Assembly (NCBI GenBank): GCA_026122225.1
Contig: JANEZZ010001570.1
Span: 310,001 to 374,000, forward strand
Origin: Heloderma charlesbogerti
Lineage: Eukaryota > Chordata > Lepidosauria > Squamata > Helodermatidae
Direction of reading: 5' to 3'
DNA: 64,000 nt
Positions 10,527 to 21,778 of this stretch are shown piece after piece. The position numbers were made by a program, and so were the translations under genes. Position 1 is the stretch's first letter. The number at the start of each line of letters is the position of its first letter. The notes beneath the pieces were generated by a model that worked only from the letters and a program-made list of their open reading frames with translations, made no database searches and was not told where the DNA came from.

Positions 10527-11653
10527 AAACTTCAGTTCTATGAGTTCAAAGTCTCTTCCAGAGAGACATCTATACTGAGAGAGGTCTGGGAAACTTCAAT
10601 TAAATTTACAAGGAGGGATTGTATCAGTATCTGAGGAAAGCCAAAGGGAAGGCTGAAGTGGAAGGAAGTGACAGAGAAATTGTATGTTCATAAGTTTGTT
10701 TTTTAACCTATGGATAGCAGACTTGAGATTTTTTTTAAAAGCGACTGGCTAGGTGGAACATTGTCCTTGTTCTTTTATGAAGGGGACGTGAAGATAAAGC
10801 TAGCAGCTTTTTCCTCACAATAATTGCCTCTTCCTAGTATTTCTAAAAACAGTGTTTAATCTCTAGAAAGAGCGGTACAAATGATCAAACCTGCTCTCTG
10901 TAATACATGCTCCTTAATCCTGACTTGAGGGGAAAAGTTGAGGTACTCAGTATTGAGCAGAAAGCATCTGTACACGAAGAAGGGGCACACTTTTATTTAC
11001 TACTATTTCACATATCCCATGGCTTAAGTTAGTCCTGCTATGGAAAGCATATTCCAGGGATGTGCTCTCACATAAAGTCCTGCCTCTCACTGGGGTACAT
11101 GCCCCAACTCCATATCTTTGAGTGAACCCTTGCACTTGAAGGGAAGATTAAAAAATATATATGCTGCAACAGAGTAATAATTTCTGCAGGACACAAAGGT
11201 TAACATCTCTAATCTTCCAACATTCTGCAGCAGGTTCTACCACTCAGTTTAATTTGGCAACTTATCTACCTGAAAATGAGATCAAGATAGGGGGAATTCA
11301 TATTTATCTCTGTGCAGGTACAGACAAGAAAATGTGCTTCTTCTGATATTGGATTCTTGATACATATCATTTGCATGTAGATAAAAAAATGCCAGCCACA
11401 GATTTCTAGCAGATAATATATCTACAGATCTGCAGTGGGTTTTCACTCAGTAAGGCTAATTGCATTCTGATACATGTATTGGATTTTCTTCTTCTTCTTT
11501 ATATGTGGAAACTAAGAAAGGAACAATTATCAGTGTTGGTAAGTGTTCTTTGAGCTTCCTCTCACCTGCTATTATCCAGAAATGTCTGTCTAGCACAAAA
11601 TATGCTGAACTGTATTCTTCCGATTTCCTATTATTCCGCTGTGTCTGATTACT

Positions 11654-11690
<37 letters not shown>

Positions 11691-11878
11691 TTAATCTTTA
11701 TCCCATTAGTAAGTAGGAAATGGTCTTATTCCTAGAAGGAAATGGGGTACTCACTTGCAGACACATGTCAGTGGAGAATTATTGGCAGAAAGCAGGCATT
11801 GTCATCATTTGCTATATATATGAAATAGTTTCCGGTCTTGGGTCCTGACCCTTCTGTGAAAACTATTCCCAAAACAAA
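10527..11878. other. Unassigned non-coding stretch with a (CT)n microsatellite
   Basis: AT-rich, unique-looking sequence. A (CT)n run lies at about 11658-11688. No gene or element is recognised. Confidence 0.5.
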
Positions 11879-12166
11879 CTCAGAAGGAATGGCACACAAC
11901 CTTATACACTGAGTTCAATGTATAAGCTTGTGGGCTTAGGTTGCAACTCTATACACAGTTACCTGAGAGTAACTCCTATGGAACTCAATGGGGTTTTCTA
12001 CTAAGTAGATATGCATAGGGATCCACTGTTAATGTGAGAATACAGCTGTTACACTAGAGGTCTAGTCTGACTTTGCAGACACACTTGCCTTAAATGGGCC
12101 ATCACCCTGTCTCTCTGTTCATGGAGAAAGGATTCTGGTGACATCAGGAGTGTGGCTTCAGGGGAA
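11879..12166 (-). repeat. Interspersed repeat, copy 2 of an inverted pair
   Basis: Reverse complement of 1209-1513, from CTCAGAAGGAATGGCACAC to GTGTGGCTTCAGGGGAA, with a short deletion relative to copy 1. The pair is about 10.4 kb apart and flanks the whole Ngaro-like element. Confidence 0.75.
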
Positions 12167-13150
12167 TAGGGCCCTTGCATGCAAGCTCCTGAGTGGAATT
12201 GCTGGTTCTCCTGTCCTCAGGATGTGTGCATGCAAGAGCAAGGCCAAAACAACCAAAAAATTAAAACTAAAGTCTAATTGATGCTGAAGGAGCAACTAGT
12301 TGCTCTTCTGAGTCCTAGTGCTTCCAAAGCCCCAATAAAGTGAAGGTATGGGGAAGAAGAGGACACCTGGGCAAAGCACATCAAGGAGTTACTCCTTCAG
12401 TGCCCATTATACTTTTGTTTTCATGCTAAGGAGCTTGTACAGCAGAGCTGGCCCTGGATTCTTCCAACTATCCCACCTCCTATGAAAACAGCAAACTAGG
12501 AAAGCTGCCGTTGCCCAGCCAGTGGTGTACTGAGTAAATTTAGAAGTGCAGGCCCTCATCATGGCAGTCCCCATAGCCCTGCCCCGAAGGAGAGTCCAAA
12601 AATTCAGACAGCTGTGTTGATCCATATCAAGCATCTCCACTGGGTGCAGGTGTTTTGTCAAGCAAATAGGTCTAAATTGCCCATTCCAGACCATGATACC
12701 CCCAAGTACTTTACATCACAACAGGGAACAATATATTGTCGCTGGGAAAATGCATTTCCTCCCAGCTACAGCAAGGATTGCAGATGACATAAGTGTCCCT
12801 GTTAACCCAAAAGTTCTGGTGTTGCATTTTCGTGACCCCTGGCTCCACTACAAACACTGTGTCTGGCTCTCTTCCTTCATTTTCTAGAGGTGTGGAAGGG
12901 ATGCCAGGATGCAACAGAACAAGGAAGGGCTGTAAATTTAGCTTTGCCTACAAAGGGCTGGGACAGTAGAAGGAGGCCAGCGGAAGAAGGACTGTCCTAG
13001 TCCCACATAAGGAATGCTGGAGGCTCATAAGTGTTGACAGAATGTCTTCTTGCCATGCAGAGCTCTGGTGCTCCTGGTCTGATGGACTCTATAGTCAGGA
13101 AGACTTAGGGGAACAGCCTGACAGTGCCCTTCAGGCATAAGGTTTCTGGT
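12167..13150. other. Unassigned non-coding stretch
   Basis: No coding signal or recognisable element; composition is near the window's background. Confidence 0.45.
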
Positions 13151-13154
13151 ATGA

Positions 13155-13800
13155 AGTTTGTTATATTTATTTATTGACAATATTTATATGCTGCCCAAGA
13201 ACAAATTTATCTGGGCAGTTTACAATAACAACAACATTAAAATACAACTATAAACCATAAAAACATGCGACATAAAAAGTACAGCAGAAATTAAAATCAG
13301 TATTACAAAACTCTCAAGCAACAGCAGAAAATGCAACTTCACAAGTTTCAAAAGCCTTGGAAAATAAATTTTCAAGAGTCTTCACCTGCTGACAAAAAGA
13401 CCACAAAGTAAGTGCTGGGCAAACTTTACTGTGGAGAGCATTCAGTCAACAAGGCCCTTTCTCTGGTAGTCATTGCCTGCTTCACCTCACTTGGCAGGGT
13501 CACTGAGAGAAGGGCTTCCAAGGCTTAAGCCAAGGTCCAGGTGGGAGGAGGAGTTCCTTCAAGTAACCTGGTTCCAAGGCATGATGAGCTTTAAAGGTTA
13601 AAAGCAGTGAAGATGTTGAAGTACTTGCATAATATGGTTGAACTGTGCAGTCCCAGTTAACATTTCACAACCCTACTCAGAACTAATGGAAGGTTTTGGT
13701 CCATTTTCAAAGTCAGACCCACTTACAATGCATTGCAGTAATCCAAACAGGAGGTTACCAGAGAATGGGTAACAGAAGCAAAGCTATTTCTTTCCAGGTA
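13155..13800 (-). mobile_element. L2/CR1-clade LINE fragment, 3' end
   Basis: The plus strand starts with TTTATTTATTGACAATATTTATATGCTGCCC, the reverse complement of the usual 3' UTR of this clade (GGGCAGCATATAAATA then an AATAAA-type tail). 13700-13760 keeps the ATGCATTGCAGTAATCCAA segment, also seen in the better L2 copies at 30550 and 36080. No open frame survives. Confidence 0.6.
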
Positions 13801-14205
13801 TGGTCACAGTTGTGATATACCTTGGTAATACCCAGATAAATATTGAAATGCATTTTATGTGGGGTTTTCTTTGAAAAAGTCCTGGACACTTCAGAATATT
13901 GCTAATAGATTACCAGCTGGGACTGGTTTAAAGGAACACACCTCCTGAGTTCTGAAACATCTTTGCTGTCTTCCAGTCTATTTCCATTCAAAGTGTCAGA
14001 GGTTAGGTAGACAACAACCAGCCAGGGAGATGGTCTTTTTTAGCTGTGGCAAATGGAAGTTCACGTGACACTGATGCGTATGTCTTTTTGTCACCAGCAA
14101 ATACCTTTTTTATTTTCCCAGGCCCTTTATAATGTTAGCAGAGATTGTTTTTATCTGCTGCTTTGCTATTAAATGTACTGTGAATGTGTGATTAATAATT
14201 ATTGC
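13801..14205. other. Unassigned non-coding stretch
   Basis: Nothing recognised between the LINE fragment and the Sauria SINE. Confidence 0.4.
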
Positions 14206-14209
14206 TTAG

Positions 14210-14513
14210 AGCCTCGTGTGGCGCAGAGTGGTAGGCAGCTGTATTGCAACTGAAACTCTCCCCACGACCTGAGTTCGATCCCAGAGGAAGCTGGGTCCCA
14301 GGTAACCGGCTCACGTCGACTCAGCCTTCCATCCTTCCAAGGTCAGCAAAATGAGTACCCAGCTTGCTGGGGGAAAGGTAGTCATGACTGGGGAAGGCAA
14401 TGGCAGACCACCCCGCTACAGACTGCCAAGAAAACGCCAGCACAAGCAGGCGTCCCTCTAGGGGTCAGCAGTGACTCAGTGTTTACACAGGAGGAACCTT
14501 TCCTTTGCTAAAC
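14210..14513 (+). mobile_element. Sauria SINE, near full length
   Basis: Starts AGCCTCGTGTGGCGCAGAGTG (tRNA-like head with A box) with B box GAGTTCGATCCC. The body has CCGGCTCA..CTCAGCCTTCCATCC and GGGGAAGGCAATGGCA. The 3' end is CTCTAGGGGTCAGCAGTGAC..GAGGAACCTTTCCTTT, the BovB-like tail by which Sauria SINEs are mobilised by the BovB LINE. Confidence 0.9.
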
Positions 14514-15100
14514 CTGTTTTTAGTGTTAGTTGCCCTGAGACTATCCATACTTATGGGGGTGGGGGGATAGAATAAAATAAATAAAAACAAATATTTAATC
14601 TCACCAGCTTTAATAGGAGAGGTTTAAGACTATGCTTAACTTTCCCAGTGCAATCCATGGGCCTGCAAAATGTAGAGGTGATGTGTGTATGAAGAAACCA
14701 TTTTACGTCAAATACCACAGGCAGAACTTTCATATTATCTCAAACAGAATAATAAAATTGTTCTTTTTAAAATAGTTTATTGGTTTAAATTGATACAACA
14801 GCACAATGAGTTGGTTCTAGCGCCACTGACTCACTTAAGCCCGGTTGATTTCAATGGGTCTACTCTTAAGTATGGCCAAGTCTGGATCAACTCAATGGAT
14901 TTTTTTCTTCTATAATAAGAAAAATAATTTCTTAGACTCTTAGACTTTAAAACTTGCAAATAATTTTAACCCTGTATTTTCTGAAGTTGGGACTTAGAAT
15001 GTTTTCTGAATTTGGGACTTTGTCTTCTTTCTAAAGGGGAGACTTGGGATCATTTCCAAACTTGAAGCTATCTTACAACCAAACTTGGCTAACCCTTTTA
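14514..15100. other. Unassigned AT-rich stretch
   Basis: Contains a near-repeat of GGGACTTAGAATGTTTTCTGAATTTGGGACTTTG at about 14990-15025. Nothing else recognised. Confidence 0.4.
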
Positions 15101-15104
15101 TGAT

Positions 15105-15525
15105 GCAAGCCTATGGCTGCTAGACAGCCATAGGATTGGTTGGTTTCTGGGAACTGACCTCGGAGCCCGCACTCCAAGGTCAGTTCCCAGAGAACTGCCT
15201 CCCCTCTTCCTTCCCCACCAGCTCAGAGGCAGCGCGGATCATCCCTGGGCTCCGGGCTCATAAGAGCAGAGTGGAGCGGGGCAAAGGAGGGTGTTCCCAG
15301 GTGCGAGGAGTGAGGAAGTGCTGGTACGATGCTTCTTATGCGTTGTCCATCCTCCCCACCCTGAGCTCTGATGTCCTGTGTCGAGACAGCCAAAATCATC
15401 CATCTAGTTGCGAATATAGGGTGTCTGAAATGCAGAGGAGAAGATCCCCTCCACTCCTCCCACTGTGCATTGGATAGGCAGTCGCCTCCAAGTCCAGAGG
15501 TGGCCGCCTCTCCACATAGGATTGC
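15105..15525 (+). repeat. Dispersed ~400-bp repeat (family G), copy 1
   Basis: Shares with 16625-17025 the blocks CCTATGGCTGCTAG, TTTCTGGGAAC, AGACAGCCAAAAT and GCATTGGATAGGCAGTYGCC, closing with GAGGTGGCC. A GCCATAGGATTGG inverted copy of its start lies 20 bp in. No ORF. Confidence 0.65.
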
Positions 15526-16620
15526 TCCCTCCATCACAAATTCAATTAAACCCTTAAGTACCATTACATTTTAGGTTCTGGAACTGGGAGCAAAATTTGG
15601 ATTTAAGATCTAATAGTTGATGCAGCAGTTCTAACACGCACACACTACCAGAATTAACCCCTTACATCCCATAAACTGGGACTTTTAGACTTCACTGTTT
15701 TCACTTTAGTTTTTTCAATGAACTACATAGGTGTCAAGTTTAATACTTCACATGCCCAGAGGAACTTCGTAATGCTTTAGCTTAGTTTTTTTATATGTTC
15801 AAGTAGTGTGCAGGAGGAAGTCAAGGGAAAGCTAATTTTTAAGCATGTTTTAGTTTAGCTTTGAAATGCAAGTCAAGTGCAGGTGGGTGCTGAAGGGAAG
15901 TCATATTATCCAAACAACAATGCTAGAAGGTCAATTTGGTGTCTTGCTTTCTACATTCTAGCTTAACTTTGGCAACTGCAGGCCTTTTACTTTATCTTAA
16001 ATGTATGTTACATTCTCTTTCACTGCTAATAAAGTAATCTCAAAGAAATTTCCAAATTCTCATGTAACCACCACACTATTTTTATTTTTTGTTTTGTTTT
16101 GCAATTTTCTTAAGTAAAGCATTTAATGAATTTCAATTTACTTTAGAGTGTGTGCTATTATTTGCCTGTTTGGGCTTGGTTTGGATACCCACTTGGGTGT
16201 CTCAAATCCAATTGGGAGAGGTTCTGAAGCTAAACAGGACCAAATTAATACCAACAATGCAAATAATGGACATTTCTTCTCCCACATTTTGAAAATCCTG
16301 TGTTCATATTACTATTCTGTCCTAACCTTGCAGGTGCTGGATGCCATCTATGCAAAACATAATAGGACATTTTCCTTCATTTTTGAAGCATTTGTAGCAC
16401 AAGGGTTGTGGTTCCATATAAATATAAACTGTGATTCCATTAGTTTTGTACCTGTATCATGAGTCCATTTAAAGAAGTGGCTGTATGTTAAGTTATTGGT
16501 GGTAGAGTTAGAGAACACAATAAACATGAGACTTCATGTGTATTTCCCTCTCAGAATAACATTTTGACAAATTCAACAAGCATTATGAAATCAAGATGTC
16601 TAAATGCATTAAGGGAGAGT
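15526..16620. other. Unassigned AT-rich stretch
   Basis: Low-GC, unique-looking sequence. The short open frames here (16089-16462) have no recognisable domain. Confidence 0.45.
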
Positions 16621-16624
16621 ACTT

Positions 16625-17026
16625 AAGGGAGCGATCCTATGGCTGCTAGTCACCAGCTAGATGGCCATAGGATATGTGGTTTTCTGGGAACCGACCTTCC
16701 CCCCCTTCCACGCTGCCTCACGGGCAACGCAGAATGGCCCCGAGCTCCGTACTCGGAAGAGGAGCGCAGAGTGGCCCAAACAGGGCATTCTGGGGCGGAA
16801 AAGGCAGAAATGCCAGTACGACACATCCTTTGTGTCATCCGGCAGCCTCCTCCCCTGCTCCACCTTCCCATGGCTAGACAGCCAAAATTGGCTGTCTAGC
16901 CGCAAATGCAGGACAGGAGAAGCAAGGAGGGAATGATCCTCTCCCTACTTCTCCTGCCCTGCATTGGATAGGCAGTTGCCTCCAAGTTCGGAGGTGGCCA
17001 CCTATCCCAATATGATTGCACCCTAA
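16625..17026 (+). repeat. Dispersed ~400-bp repeat (family G), copy 2
   Basis: Second copy of the 15105-15525 repeat in the same orientation. The ends AGGGAGCGATCCTAT and ATATGATTGCACCCT are roughly inverted copies of each other, so this may be a DNA transposon. The flanking bases GAGTACTT and AGTTGCTT are only a weak duplication. Confidence 0.6.
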
Positions 17027-17427
17027 GTTGCTTATTGTGATTTTAAAGCTGCTATTGTAATGAATGGTAACCAGCTTCATCAAGTAGAATCTGTCAGCAT
17101 GAAGTAGTGCTGTGCTGTGTAAAATGGCTCTTGTAGTAACTTGTGATTAAGTTCTTAGATCATTAAAATTCTGTGAAGTGCTCTTTCTAAATCAGTTGTA
17201 ATGAACACAAACACTGCCTTTCAGAATCTCAAAGAACTCTGACAGGTCATTTAGTGGAATGCTATTTGATATTGGGCTTTGATGGGCTGCTTGAATGCTT
17301 AAAGATGGTGTTTAGCTGATGCTGGGCATTCAGTTCTTAAAAATAAGACACTGGAAAAAGGTCAGCCAGTACCCAGGAATGAGATGATTGAAGGCAATAT
17401 TTGTAAAACTATATTTTTGTTAAAAGT
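17027..17427. other. Unassigned non-coding stretch
   Basis: AT-rich background; nothing recognised. Confidence 0.4.
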
Positions 17428-17439
17428 ATGGAAGGACAA

Positions 17440-17653
17440 CTCACTAGAAAAGACCCTGATGCAGGGAAAGATTGAAGGCAGAAGGAGAAGGGGATGGCAG
17501 AGGATGAGATGGCTAGATAGCATCACCGATGCAATGAATATGAACTTGAGCACGCTCCGGGAGAGAGCGGAGGACAGGAAGGCCTGGCGTGCTATGGTCC
17601 ATGGGGTCACGAAGAGTCGGACACGACTGAACGACTGAACAACAACAACAACA
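17440..17653 (+). mobile_element. BovB (RTE) LINE, 5'-truncated 3' end
   Basis: Insertion of about 214 bp bounded by a perfect 12-bp TSD ATGGAAGGACAA (17428-17439 and 17654-17665). The open frame over 17440-17638 gives the BovB ORF2 C-terminus: LMQGKIEGRRRRG, RMRWLDSITDAMNM, AWRAMVHGVTKSRTRL. The element ends GACTGAACGACTGAACAAC followed by an (ACA)n tail. BovB is widespread in squamates and has been transferred horizontally among vertebrates. The short insert and intact frame suggest fairly recent arrival. Confidence 0.92.
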
Positions 17654-17894
17654 ATGGAAGGACAATGTGAGGGAACAAATTATTTCAGTACTGGGGTTGA
17701 TGGACTCTTAATGTCAGCCCTCTAGTGTTTATGGCTGTAATTTTCTAACTTCCACAATCAACTAGAATACATGGAAGGTTATGGGATAAATGTTAGCTAA
17801 TACAAGTTTAACTACATATTTTACATATAAATATATTCAGTATGGCTGCCACTGAAATCCACTCAAATCAGAAGTTGGTGGCAGAATCTGAGGG

Positions 17895-18560
17895 TAGGGA
17901 TGTACGAAAGGTACTTACCTTTCAGGGATTATGCTGATGGTGCGGCGGGAGGTGTTCCGTCCCTCCCCCGGAATTTTCGCCGGGGGGGGAGGTGCTCCAT
18001 TCCTCCCCCCCCCCCCCGAATCCTGGCCGGCCGGCTGTGCTCCGCAGCGATTCTGCGGAGCCGCTGGCTAGCAGGGACGCAAATGGCGGCGGCTGTAGCC
18101 GCCGCCGTTTGCGTCCCTGCAGTCAGCCATGATAGGCGGTAAATGTTTACGTAGCCTATCATGGCTGATTAAAAACAAACAAACGTGCGTATGCAAACGG
18201 CGGCGCACATGGGCGCCGCCATTTGCGTACGCGCACGTTTTTTTTTTTTTTAATCAGCCGTGATAGGCTACATAAACATTTATGTAGCCTATCACGGTGT
18301 TTTTTTAAAATCTAGCCGTGATAGGCTATGTAAATCTTTATGTAGCCTATCTCGTTTTTTTAAACCTGGAAATGGCGGCGGTGGCAGCCGGTCGAAAGAC
18401 CAGCCACCGCCGCCGGAGCCGCCGCCGCTGCCAGGAAGATCCACCCCAGGTAAGTCCCATCCTGGGGGGTGGCGGGCCGTTCCGCCACCGATTTTGGGGA
18501 GCTGAATGCGCTGGCATTCAGCCTGCCCAAGATCCGTGGCGGAACTTTCATACATCCCTA
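17895..18560 (-). mobile_element. Family A palindromic hAT-like element (short variant)
   Basis: TAGGGATG to CATCCCTA, flanked by TCTGAGGG (17887-17894) and TCCGAGGG (18561-18568), 7 of 8 identical. P end at left, Q end at right. The centre is reduced: a GCAAACGGCGGCGC..GCGCCGCCATTTGCGTACGC palindrome (18190-18235) between GGCTACATAAACATTTATGTAGCC-type hairpins. Confidence 0.85.
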
Positions 18561-18645
18561 TCCGAGGGGCATCCACTGTGAAATCCCAAAGATGGGTGAG
18601 AGCTAGCCAGGCCTTGATGGTTGGCAATGAGATTTCACATGGCTT

Positions 18646-19470
18646 TAGGGATGTTGGAGAATTTCTCCACGAATCTCAGGGAGGCCGAATGCATTGGAAA
18701 TTCTCCGCCCCCCGCCCCCCCCGGGATGGGACTTACCTCCCTCGAATGTCCCTCTCGGAGGCGGGTCCCATTGGCGGTTCGGCGGGGGCGGCGGCCGGTC
18801 TTCCGACCGGCTGCTGCCGCCGACATTACAAAGTAAATGTAAAAAAACAACAACACACACATGTGATAGGCTACGTAACGATTTACGTAGCCTACCATGG
18901 CTAGATTTCCAATGTCAGCCGTGATAGGCTATGTAAATCGTCACGTAGCCTGTCACGGGTGACTTTGGAAAACAAAAGAAAAGAAAAGAAAAGCGCATAC
19001 GCAAATGGTGGCGCCCATGGGCGCCGCCATTTCCATTCCTTATTTGGGCCTGGGTAGTCTACATAAAGATTTACGTAGACTACAGCGAAAATAAGGGCAA
19101 CGCAGACTACCCGGGCCCAAATAAGGAACCCATGGGCGCCTCCATTTGCGTACGCGCTTTTTTTTTTCAAAGTCACCCGTGATAGGCTACGTAACGATTT
19201 ACGTAGCCTTTCACGGCTGACTTTGGAAATCTAGCTGTGATAGGCTACGTAAATCGTTACGTAGCCTATCACGTGTGTGTATTTTTATTTTTATTTTTAC
19301 TTTTTTCTTTCGCGGCCGGGGAGACGGGGCACTTCTCCCCGGCCTGAATTTCGGCCAGGTGAGGCGGGGCGCCTCCCCCCCCAGCCTGAAGTTCAGGGGG
19401 AGAACCGAAGCACCTCCCCCCACTGCAAAGCAAGCTGCGGGACCAGGTAAGGGACTTTCGTCCATCCTTA
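18646..19470 (+). mobile_element. Family A palindromic hAT-like element (complete)
   Basis: Perfect TSD CATGGCTT at 18638-18645 and 19471-19478. Q end at left (GGAGAATTTCTCC, GGGACTTACC), P end at right (GGCCTGAATTTCGGCC, CAGGTAAGGG). The centre has hairpins and AAATAAGG / GACTACCCGGGCCC pieces. The central hairpin is partly deleted near 19095-19110. Confidence 0.88.
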
Positions 19471-19908
19471 CATGGCTTCCCTAACAGTGTAGACTGCATC
19501 AGTATTGCTGAGGTGAAATTAGGGATGTCAGAGAATTCCACCACGGATCTCAGTGAGGCCGAATGCTAGTGCTTTTGGCCCCCCGAAATCTGTGGCAGAA
19601 CAAAGCCCCCCGCCCCCCCTCCATGAAAGGCGCGCGAAATGGAGCACTTACCTGCCGTGATCCGTGCTGACTTGCAAATGGCGGCCGCGTCTGTGGCCAT
19701 TTGCTTCCTCATTATAGCCGTGATAGGCTATGTAAATAATTACGTAGCCTATCACAGCAAACACATTTGCATCCCTGCAGAGGCCGTGATAGGCTACATA
19801 AGTATTTACGTAGCCTATCATGGCAAAACCAAAAAGAAAACAGCGGACGCAAATGGCAGCAGTTACGGCGGCCGTCATTCGCATTCCCTTTTTTTGTTGT
19901 TGCTGTTT

Positions 19909-20222
19909 TAGCCTCGTGTGGTGCAGAGTGGTAGGCAGCAGTACTGCAACCGAAACTCTCCCCAAGACCTGAGGTCGATCCCAGCGGAAGCTGGTTTTCA
20001 GGTAGCCGGCTCAGGTTGACTCAGCCCTCCATCCTTCCGAGGCCGGTAAAAAGTACCCAGCTAACTGGGGGAAAGGTAGTTAGGACTGGGGAAGGCAATG
20101 GCAAACCACCCCACTATACAGTCTGCCAGGAAAATGCCGAGGAAAAATGGCATCCCTCTAGGGGTCAGTAATGACTTGGTGCTTTGCACAAGAGGAACCT
20201 TTCCTTTCCTTTCCTTTCCTTT
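19909..20222 (+). mobile_element. Sauria SINE nested in a family A element
   Basis: Starts AGCCTCGTGTGGTGCAGAGTG and matches the 14210 copy throughout. It ends in a (CCTTT)n tail, AGAGGAACCTTTCCTTTCC. It interrupts a palindrome spacer of the surrounding element. Confidence 0.9.
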
Positions 20223-20518
20223 GTAAATATTTACATAGGCTATTACAGTGAAAAAAAAAAGGGAACGCAAATGGTGTAGTGCCCCCCATTTGCGTTCCCC
20301 TTTTTTTCTGCCGTAATAGCCTACATAAATATTTACGTATGCTAAAACGGCAAAAAAAAAAGGGAACGCAAATGGCAGCCGCCGTAACCGCCGCCATTTG
20401 CATCCGCTGTTGTTGGGGTTTTTTTAGCCGTGATAGGCTACGTAAATATTTATGTAGCCTATCACGGCAAAATACAGGGACGCCAATGGCGGCGGCTACG
20501 GCCACCACCATTTGCATC

Positions 20519-21438
20519 TAGGGATGGTGGAGAATTTCTCCCCGAAACTTCAGGGGGCCGAGCGTCAACGTGTTCGGCCCCCTGAACAAGTTTCGGGGAG
20601 AAATTCTCTGAACCCCCCCACCCCCTGCACCCCCCCCGGGACAGGACTTACCTTTGCCGAATGTCCCTCCCGGCAGCAGGTCCGGCCGGCGGTTCGGCGG
20701 GTGTTCGTGCGGGGCGGGAGCGGCAGCCGGTCTTTTGACTCGCTGCCGCCGCCGCCATTGCAATAAAAGAAAAAAGAAAAAAAAACGCCCCCGTGATAGG
20801 CTACGTGACGATTAACGTAGCCTATCACGGCTAGATCTGCAAAGTCAGCCGTGATAGGCTATGTTAATCATCACGTAGCCTATCACGGGTGACCTTAAAA
20901 AAAAAAAAAAAAAAGCGTGTACGGATAATGGCGGCCCCCATAGGGAGCCGCCATTCCCATTCCTTATTTGGTCGCTGTAGTCTACGTAAATCTTTACGTA
21001 GACTATGGCGAAAATAAGGGCAATGCTGCGTTGCCCTTATTTTCGCCGTAGTCTACGTAAAGATTTACGTAGACTACAGCGACCAAATTAGGAACGGGAA
21101 TGGTGGCTCCCTATGGGGGCCACCATTTGTGTACGCGCTTTTTTTTTTAAAAAAAAAGTTACCCGTGATAGGCTACGTGATGATTAACATAGCCTATCAC
21201 GGCTGACTTTGCAGATCTAGCCGTGATAGGCTACGTTAATCGTCACGTAGCCTATCACGGGGGCGTTTTTGTTTTTTTAAAAAAAACTTTGGAGTTCCCG
21301 GCCGGGCGAGGCGGAAAGCCTCCCCCCCGGCCTGAATTTCGGCCGGGCGAGGCGGGAAGCCTCCCCCCTGGCCTGAACTTCGCGGGGGGAGCAGCGAACA
21401 AGCTTTGAGGACAGGTAAGTGACTTTTGTCCACCCCTA
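20519..21438 (+). mobile_element. Family A palindromic hAT-like element nested in another
   Basis: TSD TTTGCATC (20511-20518) and TTTGCGTC (21439-21446), 7 of 8. Q end at left, P end at right with GACAGGTAAGTG at 21410-21421. The central palindrome (about 20787-21265) is nearly complete, including CAATGCTGCGTTGCCC at 21021-21038, and lacks only the outermost mismatches. The target lies in a CCATTTGCATC hairpin arm of the host element. Confidence 0.9.
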
Positions 21439-21628
21439 TTTGCGTCCCTGCAGGCTGCCCAGCGGCCGGATGTCCAGCTGTGGGCGGCCCCGGCTGGCGG
21501 CTCTGCGGAATCTCCGCGGAGCGGAGCTGGCCTGAGCGAATTTCGGGGGGAGGAACGGAGCGCCTCCCCCCACCGCGAATGTCACCCTTCGAAAAGGTAA
21601 GTGACTTTCATACATCCCTAGGTGAAAT

Positions 21629-21739
21629 CTTTAAGGAATTTTGAGGGAAACAAAGAGTGTTGTTATGACATGCAGAATTTCTCAGGTGGGTTTTCCTGTA
21701 CCAACGAAGTTACATGAAACCAGTTGAATGCTCATCTGT

Positions 21740-21778
<39 letters not shown>

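Larger units (their letters stand above)
19520..21620 (+). mobile_element. Family A-related element with nested insertions
   Basis: Perfect TSD GGTGAAAT at 19512-19519 and 21621-21628, 2.1 kb apart. The left Q end is AGAGAATTCCACCACGG. The right end is P type with GGAGCGGAGCTGGCC and AAGGTAAGTGAC. Own sequence is 19520-19905, 20223-20518 and 21439-21620. The interior is a set of hairpins (GGCTATGTAAATAATTACGTAGCC and GGACGCAAATGGC..GCCATTTGCGTCC) like the array at 62.7-64 kb. A Sauria SINE and a complete family A element are inserted in it, which makes it the older layer. Confidence 0.85.
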
